Shown one piece after another: positions 1 through 6,252 of a stretch of DNA of 9,053 nucleotides. A model generated the notes under the pieces. That model was given only the letters and a program-made list of their open reading frames with translations. It ran no database searches and had not been told where the DNA came from. The position numbers and the translations under genes are program-made. The stretch spans positions 1 to 9,053 of the forward strand of contig SKKS01000323.1 in the NCBI GenBank assembly GCA_007123625.1, written 5' to 3'. Every line of letters begins with the position of its first letter. The stretch's first letter is position 1. This DNA comes from Paracoccaceae bacterium. GTDB lineage: Bacteria; Pseudomonadota; Alphaproteobacteria; Rhodobacterales; Rhodobacteraceae.

Positions 1-33
1 CGTGCAAGCGGCACAAGGGGTGAAAGAAGGGGG

Positions 34-672
34 TCAGCCGCGTGCGGAAAACTCGGTGTTCAGCCCGCGCACGAAGTCGTTCAGCCAAGGCTGCCGCTCC
101 CGGCGCAGGCGCTCGGCGCAGATGATGGTGCGCAATGCCTCTTCGGTGACCTCCAGATCGTCGTTGACCAGAACATAATCGTATTCGGCCCAGTGGCTGA
201 TCTCATCGCGCGAGCGCGCCATACGCCCGGCGATAACCTCTGCGCTGTCCTGCGCACGACCATGCAGGCGGGCATCCAGTTCCGCGATCGACGGCGGCAG
301 CACGAAGATCGACACCGCGTCCTTGCCCAGCGCCGAATTGCGGATCTGCTGGCCGCCCTGCCAGTCGATATCGAACAGCGTGTCGCGCCCGCCCGCAAGC
401 GCGGCCTCGACCGGGCCGCGCGGCGTGCCGTAGAAGTTGCCGAAGACTTCGGCATGTTCCAGCATGTCACCGGCGGCGACCATCGCCTCGAACTCGGCAC
501 GGCTGCGGAAATGGTATTCGCGTCCGTCGACCTCGGCCGCGCGCGGGGGGCGGGTGGTGGCCGAGACCGAAAACCGGATGTCCGGGTCCCAGTCCATCAG
601 CCGCCGCGCCAGCGTTGATTTGCCTGCCCCCGAGGGCGAGGACAGGATGATCAGAAGCCCGCGCCGCTGCAT
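34..672 (-). CDS. gmk: Guanylate kinase
   Basis: Cytoplasmic enzyme that transfers phosphate from ATP to GMP to give GDP, an essential step of guanine nucleotide supply. The 212-residue product has the usual length of bacterial guanylate kinases. Seen in the sequence: a P-loop SPSGAGKST at residues 12-20, and the GMP-binding set at the positions expected from the family, namely Ser37, Arg41 and Arg44 in SATTRPPR, Tyr53 in GREYHF, Glu72, and Tyr81-Gly82 in NFYGTPRG. FDIDWQGG at 100-107 is the conserved acidic strand of the family. The ATG follows a GGAG (679-682) at 6-nt spacing that lies inside the end of yicC. The gene starts 3 nt after the yicC stop, so the two are probably co-transcribed. 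I see no clear terminator in the 33 bases left after its stop. Confidence 0.97.
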   Translation of the reverse strand: MQRRGLLIILSSPSGAGKSTLARRLMDWDPDIRFSVSATTRPPRAAEVDGREYHFRSRAEFEAMVAAGDMLEHAEVFGNFYGTPRGPVEAALAGGRDTLFDIDWQGGQQIRNSALGKDAVSIFVLPPSIAELDARLHGRAQDSAEVIAGRMARSRDEISHWAEYDYVLVNDDLEVTEEALRTIICAERLRRERQPWLNDFVRGLNTEFSARG

Positions 673-675
673 GCC

Positions 676-1608
676 CTACTCCACGTTCTGGATCTGCTCC
701 CGCATCTGGTCGATCACCGCCTTGAGGTCAAGCCCGATCCGGGTCAAGTCCAGATACTGCGCCTTCGCGCACAAGGTATTGGCCTCGCGGTTGAATTCCT
801 GGCACAGGAAATCCAGTCGGCGCCCGGATGGCGCGGTCTCCGCGATCAGGGCGCGCGCTGCGGCGCAATGTGCGTCCAGCCGGTCCAGTTCCTCGGCCAC
901 ATCGAGCCGCACCGCCATCTGCGCCAGCTCCTGCGCGATCCGGTCCGTATCCTGCGGCAGGTCGCGTGCCAGGCGCCCCAGCGCGGCACGGTGTGCAGCG
1001 GCGATGGCGTCCGCGCGCTGGTCCAGAAGCGCGCGTGCCGCCGTCACCAGCGCCACAATCCGGTCCAGCTGCGCGTCCAGCACCGTGGACAGCGCGGCGC
1101 CTTCACGCGCGCGCATGGTGTCGAAGGCCTCCAGCAATGCCGCAAGGTCGGCCAGCAGGGTGTCGTGCAGGGTCTTGTCGCCGTTTTCGCCGGGGCCGGG
1201 GCTGTGGCCTGCGCCCGGCACAGCCAGAACCCCGCGCAGGGAAAGCACCTCGGCCGGGGAAAAATCGGCGCAGGCGAGGCCGCGCGCCTCGGCCGCTAAG
1301 CGGATTTCCCCCAGTGCATCAAGCGTTGCTGCCAGCGTGCGCCGATCAAGTACCGCCGGGACGGACTGAGCGGAGTCGTCCAGCCGCAGCGACAGCGTGA
1401 CCGCGCCACGCGCGATCCTTGCCTCGATCACAGCCCGGATCGCGGGTTCCATGACGGCCACCGGATCAGGCAGGCGCAGCCGCAGATCGCGCCCGCGCGC
1501 ATTCACGGCGCGCAGTTCCCAGCGCCACGCCACCCCGCTGCCCGGCGCCGCACCGGAACTGATTTCGACCGTGCCCTGCCTGCTGGCGAACCCCGTCATC
1601 GACTTCAT
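676..1608 (-). CDS. yicC: YicC/YloC family endoribonuclease
   Basis: Member of the YicC/YloC family (YicC-like N-terminal domain plus C-terminal DUF1732). Members in E. coli and Bacillus have been reported to act as endoribonucleases; the substrate here is unknown. The 310-residue product starts with the family signature MKSMTGFA and has VNARGRDLRLRLP in the N-terminal domain (about residues 34-46). Its last ~85 residues carry the hallmarks of DUF1732: DVAEELDRLDAH, SGRRLDFLCQEFNREANTL, and the ending DQMREQIQNVE. An in-frame ATG exists 24 codons upstream at 1680. I chose 1608 because homologues begin at (M)xSMTGFA and because GGAG sits 6 nt before this ATG. The gene leads into gmk with a 3-nt gap, a pairing common in alphaproteobacteria. 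Confidence 0.94.
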   Translation of the reverse strand: MKSMTGFASRQGTVEISSGAAPGSGVAWRWELRAVNARGRDLRLRLPDPVAVMEPAIRAVIEARIARGAVTLSLRLDDSAQSVPAVLDRRTLAATLDALGEIRLAAEARGLACADFSPAEVLSLRGVLAVPGAGHSPGPGENGDKTLHDTLLADLAALLEAFDTMRAREGAALSTVLDAQLDRIVALVTAARALLDQRADAIAAAHRAALGRLARDLPQDTDRIAQELAQMAVRLDVAEELDRLDAHCAAARALIAETAPSGRRLDFLCQEFNREANTLCAKAQYLDLTRIGLDLKAVIDQMREQIQNVE

Positions 1609-1614
1609 GCTGCA

Positions 1615-1618
1615 CTCC
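1615..1618 (-). promoter_or_regulatory. Ribosome binding site deciding the yicC start
   Basis: On the minus strand GGAG lies 6 nt before the ATG at 1608. The longer reading frame starting at 1680 would make this site part of the coding sequence. It supports the shorter start, which also matches the family N-terminus. Confidence 0.7.
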
Positions 1619-1759
1619 AGGACGATGCCGACACCCCTGACATCGGCTTTAACCAAACATTCATCTTTCGCCACAATCATGCCCGAATTGGGCTATGCTT
1701 CGACCATAATCACCCAGACAGGCGCGGCACCGGTTTCCGGTATACCCGCACCATGCGCC

Positions 1760-1764
1760 GGAGG
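1760..1764 (+). promoter_or_regulatory. Ribosome binding site of the PAS gene
   Basis: A full GGAGG lies 5 nt before the ATG at 1770. It is one of the two best Shine-Dalgarno matches in the window (the other precedes lptD) and fixes this start and strand against the long antisense frame on the other strand. Confidence 0.75.
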
Positions 1765-1769
1765 CACCC

Positions 1770-2420
1770 ATGCACAAGACCCCTTTGTTCACTTTCCCGG
1801 ACGCCGACACCGACACGCAGCAGATACAAGGCTTTCCCCGGGCGGCGCAGGTCATCGCCTGCTGGCATGCAGCACGCGGCGCGCGCCCGGTGCCGCTGCG
1901 GCGCGACATCGCGCCCGCGCCTCTGGGCGCGGCGCTTGCGCAGTGCTTCATCGCGGCGCTGGTCAGCCCGCGCGTGGCACGCCTGCGAATCGCGGGCAGC
2001 GGGCTGCATGACCTGATGGGGATGGACGTCCGCGGCATGCCCCTGACCGCGTTCTTCGACACCGACGCGCGGCGCGTGGTGATGCAGGCCACCGAACAGC
2101 TGTGCAGCGGTGCGCGGGTCGCACTGCCGATGGTGGCTGAACGCGGCCTTCGGCGCCCCCCGATGGAGGGGATTCTGGTCATGCTGCCGCTCAGCAGCGA
2201 TGGCAATGGGATCGACATGGTGCTGGGCGCGCTCGATACCGCAGGAGTTACGGGCACGCCGCCGCGTCGGTTCGCCATCGCCAAACCCATGCCCACCGCG
2301 TTCGGGCAGCGCACAGCTCCCCTGGCGAAGATGCTGCAGGACCGGATGCCGGTTCCGGCGGCAAAGGAACGCACTGGGCGCCGCCACGGGTTGCGGGTGA
2401 TCGACGGCGGGCGTGGCTGA
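1770..2420 (+). CDS. PAS_5-type PAS domain protein
   Basis: Small cytoplasmic protein (216 residues) resembling the PAS_5 (formerly DUF1457) family, which is abundant in Rhodobacterales and lacks any attached kinase, cyclase or DNA-binding domain. Seen in the sequence: the opening block with W32, RG at 36-37 and PLRRDIAPAPLG at 42-53 typical of the family; a PAS-like core at about 60-110 (RLRIAGSGLHDLMGMDVRGM); a beta-rich continuation to about 155 (GILVMLPL); and the RRFAI motif at 166-170. There is no signal peptide or membrane segment. Ligand and partner are unknown; a signalling or stress-related role is inference from the PAS fold only. It is transcribed alone, divergent from yicC-gmk and convergent with surA. 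Family placement is from memory of its motifs. Confidence 0.82.
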   Translation: MHKTPLFTFPDADTDTQQIQGFPRAAQVIACWHAARGARPVPLRRDIAPAPLGAALAQCFIAALVSPRVARLRIAGSGLHDLMGMDVRGMPLTAFFDTDARRVVMQATEQLCSGARVALPMVAERGLRRPPMEGILVMLPLSSDGNGIDMVLGALDTAGVTGTPPRRFAIAKPMPTAFGQRTAPLAKMLQDRMPVPAAKERTGRRHGLRVIDGGRG

Positions 2421-2650
2421 GCATCCCCGACGCCCGCCCAACACCGCCACACCGGAGCAGACCGCGCACTGACGGACAGGACCTCGCTCTGGGCTGGCTG
2501 GCCCATTGACGTGTCCGCGCGCGCCCCGTGTGGCGTGCGGGTGGGTGGGGCACGCAACACGGGGCGCTCAGGTCTCAGGTACAGCGCGACAGCGGACTGC
2601 CCGGCCATACACCGGTCCGACAAGCGGTGCCTCATGCATGCGCCACGCAC
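2421..2650. other. Convergent intergenic region, PAS gene and surA
   Basis: Non-coding gap between two genes that run toward each other. Its one clear element is the stem-loop at 2521-2567, annotated separately. A minor GGGC-TGGCTG-GCCC stem lies near 2490-2503. I see no small gene with a ribosome binding site and no RNA gene. Confidence 0.6.
2521..2567. terminator. GC-rich bidirectional stem-loop terminator
   Basis: Left arm GCGCCCCGTGT (2521-2531) is the exact reverse complement of 2557-2567. After one mismatch (2532/2556) pairing resumes with GCGTG (2533-2537) against CACGC (2551-2555). That gives a 17-position stem with one mismatch, closed by a G-rich loop. It lies about 100 nt after the PAS stop and about 84 nt after the surA stop (in surA orientation), so it can end both transcripts. 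Neither flank has a T-run, so it is not a textbook intrinsic terminator. It may stop polymerase by stem strength, act with Rho, or protect 3' ends. Confidence 0.7.
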
Positions 2651-3922
2651 TCAGGGGCGGCGGATATCCGCGTCGGCCACCAGTTCGGCCAGCCAGTTGT
2701 CGGCAAGCTGGTTCAGACGCTCGTCGCGGAGCTGCGCGGCGACCTGGTCACGGCTGGGCGGCTCGTCGAATTGCAGCGTGCGGCTGCACAGCATCAACAC
2801 CACCATATTGCCGCCCTGCACCAAGTTCGCCGAAATCTCGTTCTCGTCCAGCCGCGCAAGCTCCAGCGCGATCTCCTGCGGCAGGTTGCGCACCAGCGCC
2901 TCGTTCTCTGACAGTGCCTCGGCCGACAGATCGCGGGCAAAGGCATTGAGGTCGTTGCAGCGTTGGGCACGGGCGCGAATCTGCGACAGACGCTCCAGGT
3001 TCGCCTCGGACCGCCCTCCCGGCAGCAAAAGCCGCTTGTAGTCCACCTGAATGCGGTCGGCAGGGATGTCGCGGCGGCTGTCCAGCGCGCGCAGCTGGAA
3101 AATCCCGAAGGCGCCAGGAACCTCGATCGGGCCGATGATCGTGCCGGGGCGCGCGTCACGCACCTGCGCCGCAATCTGCGGCGGCAACGCCCCGATATCA
3201 AGCCACTCCAGCCGCCCGCCCTGATCGCGGGTCCCGGCGATGGAGACCTGCCGGGCGGCGTCGGAGAATTCCTCGAAACTGGTGAGCGCCAGAATCTGGG
3301 GAATGATCTCGGCCACGGGTTCGGCGAACTCGGGGTCCGACGGCAGGAATATCTCGGACATCAGCACCCGGAGCGAGCCGCGGATGGCGCTTACCGACAT
3401 CGCGCGGTCGATTTCCGCGTCGGTCACGTTGACCCGGGGCACAAAGCGTTCGCGCACCATCGCGCGCCACATAAGCCCGACCTCGACAAATTCACGAAAG
3501 GCCGCTTCGTCGACGCCGGCGCTTGAAAGCTCGGCAATGAATGCCTCGGGCTCCATGTCCGCGCGGGCGGCGAATTCGGCCAGGCCCTCGGCCAGCTCAT
3601 CTCGGGCGACGCGCACACCGGCGCGCCGCGCATGAAATGCCTGCACCGCCTCTTCGGTCAGGCGGCGCGTGGCTTCTGCGCGCGGGTCGGCGCCGCCGGC
3701 GTTGAGCACTTCAAGAAACCGCATCCGCTGCGAAATGTCGAAATTCGTGATCACCCGGTCGTTGACGTAGAGCGCGGGCGCGAACATGTTCTGCGCCAGC
3801 CCCGGGAGCGGGGCCGCCAGCAACGTGACCGCCAGCGCCGTGACCGCCAGCGCCGTGGTAAGCACCCTGATATGCAGCTTGCCGCGCGCCGGTCTGTGCA
3901 GGGCTCGGATATATCGCATCAT
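2651..3922 (-). CDS. surA: Periplasmic chaperone / peptidyl-prolyl isomerase SurA
   Basis: Periplasmic chaperone that binds unfolded outer-membrane proteins and delivers them to the BAM complex; LptD is a known client in E. coli. With this start the product has 423 residues. It has a basic n-region, a hydrophobic core VLTTALAVTALAVTLLAA and a likely cleavage after GLA (residue 43). A SurA N-terminal chaperone domain follows (about 45-175), with ALYVNDRVITNFDI near its start. A parvulin-type domain spans about 186-285 (MSEIFLP; DQGGRLEWLDIGALP; GTIIGPIEVPGAFGIFQL). A second, degenerate isomerase-like region (about 290-400) precedes the C-terminal helix. An upstream in-frame ATG at 4030 overlaps the lptD stop as ATGA. 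I prefer 3922 because it puts the signal peptide at the N-terminus and is preceded by purine-rich GGAACGAG. It is the last gene of the operon. Confidence 0.9.
   Translation of the reverse strand: MMRYIRALHRPARGKLHIRVLTTALAVTALAVTLLAAPLPGLAQNMFAPALYVNDRVITNFDISQRMRFLEVLNAGGADPRAEATRRLTEEAVQAFHARRAGVRVARDELAEGLAEFAARADMEPEAFIAELSSAGVDEAAFREFVEVGLMWRAMVRERFVPRVNVTDAEIDRAMSVSAIRGSLRVLMSEIFLPSDPEFAEPVAEIIPQILALTSFEEFSDAARQVSIAGTRDQGGRLEWLDIGALPPQIAAQVRDARPGTIIGPIEVPGAFGIFQLRALDSRRDIPADRIQVDYKRLLLPGGRSEANLERLSQIRARAQRCNDLNAFARDLSAEALSENEALVRNLPQEIALELARLDENEISANLVQGGNMVVLMLCSRTLQFDEPPSRDQVAAQLRDERLNQLADNWLAELVADADIRRP
3825..3854 (-). repeat. 15-bp tandem repeat in the SurA signal peptide
   Basis: GTGACCGCCAGCGCC (plus strand) occurs twice head to tail with no mismatch (3825-3839 and 3840-3854). 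On the coding strand each unit encodes ALAVT, giving ALAVTALAVT in the hydrophobic core of the signal peptide. The preceding 15 bases (3810-3824) match the unit at 11 of 15 positions and encode LLAAP, so they may be a decayed third copy. Unit length is a multiple of three, so gain or loss of a copy keeps the frame. Confidence 0.85.
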
Positions 3923-3951
3923 GTTACTCGTTCCGTTCCGGTTTGCTCGAA

Positions 3952-3968
3952 CGGGTGCCGTGCACCCG
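3952..3968 (-). promoter_or_regulatory. Perfect hairpin between lptD and surA
   Basis: CGGGTGC (3952-3958) and GCACCCG (3962-3968) are exact reverse complements around a 3-nt loop. In the transcript the hairpin lies about 30 nt before the surA ATG at 3922, in the 104-nt gap after lptD. No T-run follows, so termination is unlikely. An mRNA processing or stabilising element, or an effect on surA translation, is possible. If translation began at 4030 it would be within the coding sequence. Confidence 0.45.
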
Positions 3969-4026
3969 CCGGGATGGGTTCTTGCCGCGCCACACGCGCG
4001 CCGGTAACGGCGGCCCGCGCGCAGAC

Positions 4027-6252
4027 TCATCGCGCGCAGCGCCGCGCCGGGGGACCCGCCGGGCTGCCGCCTATGCCCAGCAGCGCCACCGACAGGCCTA
4101 CATTCGTCGACCGCGCAACACTACCGCCTTCGCCAAAGTTGCGCGAGACTGAAAGATCCACTGCAAGGCATTCGTTGCGGTATTCGATCCCCAGTCCGGT
4201 GCGGGCCATGCGACTGTCGGCCAGATCGTAGCGCCAGTCCACCCTTGCGGTCCAGAATTCGTCCAGCGCGACCCCGGCATCCATCCGCCATTCCGAAGTG
4301 GTCTCGGCGCGGTCCTCGGCTGCGTCGGCGCGAATGTGCAGGACACTGGTGGACAGGGTGCCCCCGCTCCAGGTCCAGTCAAGCTGCAGATCGTTGCGCG
4401 AAAGGTGCAGCCCGTCGCCCAGCAGCATCCGGTTGGTCAGCGACAGCCCGTGCGCGCCTTCGAACCGCACCGCCGCCAACCAGTCCGACCGCGCCCCGCC
4501 CAGCGCCGAGGCCGTGGGAAACTGCGCCGGGTCGCGCTGGCGCAGCACCCGCCCTAGCGCGATCGAGGTTGACCACCCGGCCGGATCATGCCGTGTCCAG
4601 GTGGCGCCGACATTGGCCCGAAGCCCGCGCTCGCGCTTCTCGCCCGAGGGGAAGCGGTCGTAGGAGAACAGGTTGCCTTCGTCGAATTCTGGCATGCGGG
4701 CGCTGTCGTTGGGCACTTCGGGGCCGGACGGGCGGCTCCAGATCACTTGCGCCACAGGTTCGATCACATGGGTTGCGCCGCCCGCACCCGCACGCAACCA
4801 GGGCCAACGCAGTTCCGCCATCACCGCAGGCGTCACGCGCGTCACCCGGTCGGGAAATGTGCTGTCCTGACCCACGCGCAGATGATCGACCGCGACCCGC
4901 CCGCCTGCCGCTGCCAGCACCCCGCTCGGCAGCACCGCGTCCCGGCGCCAGTCAGCCAGCGCGCTCAGCCTTGCCACATCGCGGCCCAGGATATCCACAT
5001 CCGAGGGGCGGCGATGCGCCTGCCCTTCGAACCGGACCAGCCCACGCCCACCGAGACCCGGCACGTCGAACCGCCGTTCCCAATCGCCGCGCAACACCTG
5101 CGCGGGCAGGATCGCATTGTCGTCGCCGGGCCGGAGCGAGTGGAAATGCAACGCCTCGACCCGGCGCCAGTCGTCGCGGCGCACGCGCTCGATCACGGCA
5201 TCGCTGGTGAGGCGGCGTGCATTGCTGAAGGCGTAATCGGCCAGATAGGCGTCATCGCGCACGGCGATGCCGCTGAAACGTAACCGATAGTCCCCCGCCA
5301 GCGCGAAGTTACCCTCGGCTCGCCCGAAATAGCGCATGCGGCCTGGCACCAGTGTGTCGCGGCTGATCGCACCGTCCAGTTCCAGCGTGCCGCTGGCATA
5401 GGCGTGCCGGTAGCGCAACGCCACCGTCCGCGACCGCCGCGTGGTCAGGAACGGCGTGACCGTCAGGTCGCGGTGGTCGTCGATAACAATGAAATACGGC
5501 AGCCGCAGGCCATAGCCCAGCGCGGTGTCGAAGCTGAAATCGGGGCGCAGGACGCCAGTGGCGCGGTCCTGCGTCGGATCGGGAACACGCAGATGCGGCA
5601 GATATGCCAGCGGCACCCCCGCCACCCGGAACTGTGCGCCCTGGAAATGGATCTGGCGTTCGAGTTCGTCATGGACCACGCGCCGGGCGCGAATTTCCCA
5701 CAGCGGCGTCTGGCTTTCGGCGCAAATTTCGCAGCTGGACGCGATGGCGCCGCGCATTTCGGTGTAGCGGCCCTGGCTGCGCACGACCTCGCCGCTGGCG
5801 ACCTGCATCTGCTGGCCAAGAACCACGCGCGCGCTGCGGATCAGCCCGCTGCGCAGGTCACGGTCCAGTTCCGCCGCATCGGCCAGCACGACGGTATTGC
5901 CATCGGCCGCGCGCAACAACAAAGGGCCCACAGCCTCGATCCGGTCGCTGTCGGGGTCAAAGGTTATCCGGTGCGCTGACAGCCGCCAGTCGTCGAAGAT
6001 CACTTCGACATTGCCCTCGGCGATCAGTCGCCCCGGTTGCGAAACGAACACCCGGTCCGCGACCAGCGCCGCCGCGCCCGACGCCTGCGCATACGCCAGA
6101 CCGGCGCCTCCCGGCACCCCTGGCGCGACCACGCCAAGTCCCAGCGCCAGCACCGAGACCGCGCCCGCCCGGCGCAAGCCCCGCCACAGATTGGGCACGA
6201 CCCCGCCGGGCGGGCGGTGTGCGGGCCGAACCTGACCTGCGGGCGCTGTCAT
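4027..6252 (-). CDS. lptD: LPS assembly outer-membrane protein LptD
   Basis: Outer-membrane beta-barrel that, with the lipoprotein LptE, receives lipopolysaccharide from the periplasmic Lpt bridge and inserts it into the outer leaflet. The product has 741 residues, within the family range. It has a long n-region and a hydrophobic stretch at about 29-50, with probable cleavage after AYA (residue 55). An OstA/LptA-like jellyroll domain covers about 60-165 (GRLIAEGNVEVIFDDWRLSA, then RITFDP). The LptD barrel domain runs from about 190 to 725, with the typical PLAYLPHLRVPDPTQDRATG, GYGLRLPYF and FDEGNLFSYDRFPSGEKRERG blocks. The mature protein has only four cysteines: C174 and C177 (CEIC), C695 and C739. 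The start overlaps the lptG stop as ATGA. A longer open frame reaching 6906 lies inside lptG and is not used. Confidence 0.96.
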   Translation of the reverse strand: MTAPAGQVRPAHRPPGGVVPNLWRGLRRAGAVSVLALGLGVVAPGVPGGAGLAYAQASGAAALVADRVFVSQPGRLIAEGNVEVIFDDWRLSAHRITFDPDSDRIEAVGPLLLRAADGNTVVLADAAELDRDLRSGLIRSARVVLGQQMQVASGEVVRSQGRYTEMRGAIASSCEICAESQTPLWEIRARRVVHDELERQIHFQGAQFRVAGVPLAYLPHLRVPDPTQDRATGVLRPDFSFDTALGYGLRLPYFIVIDDHRDLTVTPFLTTRRSRTVALRYRHAYASGTLELDGAISRDTLVPGRMRYFGRAEGNFALAGDYRLRFSGIAVRDDAYLADYAFSNARRLTSDAVIERVRRDDWRRVEALHFHSLRPGDDNAILPAQVLRGDWERRFDVPGLGGRGLVRFEGQAHRRPSDVDILGRDVARLSALADWRRDAVLPSGVLAAAGGRVAVDHLRVGQDSTFPDRVTRVTPAVMAELRWPWLRAGAGGATHVIEPVAQVIWSRPSGPEVPNDSARMPEFDEGNLFSYDRFPSGEKRERGLRANVGATWTRHDPAGWSTSIALGRVLRQRDPAQFPTASALGGARSDWLAAVRFEGAHGLSLTNRMLLGDGLHLSRNDLQLDWTWSGGTLSTSVLHIRADAAEDRAETTSEWRMDAGVALDEFWTARVDWRYDLADSRMARTGLGIEYRNECLAVDLSVSRNFGEGGSVARSTNVGLSVALLGIGGSPAGPPARRCAR

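Larger units (their letters stand above)
1609..1769. promoter_or_regulatory. Divergent intergenic region between yicC and the PAS gene
   Basis: This gap must hold the promoters of both the yicC-gmk unit (minus) and the PAS gene (plus). No strong sigma-70 promoter is visible. The best minus-strand candidate is TTGTGG (1671-1676) with GTTAAA (1648-1653) at 17-nt spacing, which is weak in both boxes. On the plus strand CATAAT (1705-1710) resembles a -10 box but has no -35 box at the right distance. A short inverted repeat ACCGG-TTT-CCGGT (1729-1741) overlaps the palindrome GGTATACC (1739-1746) just upstream of the PAS gene ribosome binding site and could be an operator or a leader hairpin. The region assignment is safe; the individual boxes are guesses. 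Confidence 0.4.

Noticed and set aside
2..14. GTGC/GCAC mini-hairpin after gmk
   Set aside because: Only a 4-bp stem at the window edge with no T-run; too weak to call a terminator without more sequence.
437..1369. Plus-strand open frame (310 codons) opposite gmk and yicC
   Set aside because: Ser/Arg/Ala-rich shadow of two well-recognised genes.
1661..2650. Minus-strand open frame (329 codons) covering the whole PAS gene and ending near yicC
   Set aside because: Its translation is Arg- and Cys-rich and family-less, while the opposite strand has a GGAGG-led gene with PAS_5-like motifs.
4245..5210. Plus-strand open frame (321 codons) opposite lptD
   Set aside because: Low-complexity Arg/Pro/Ala translation with no motif; lptD on the other strand is certain.
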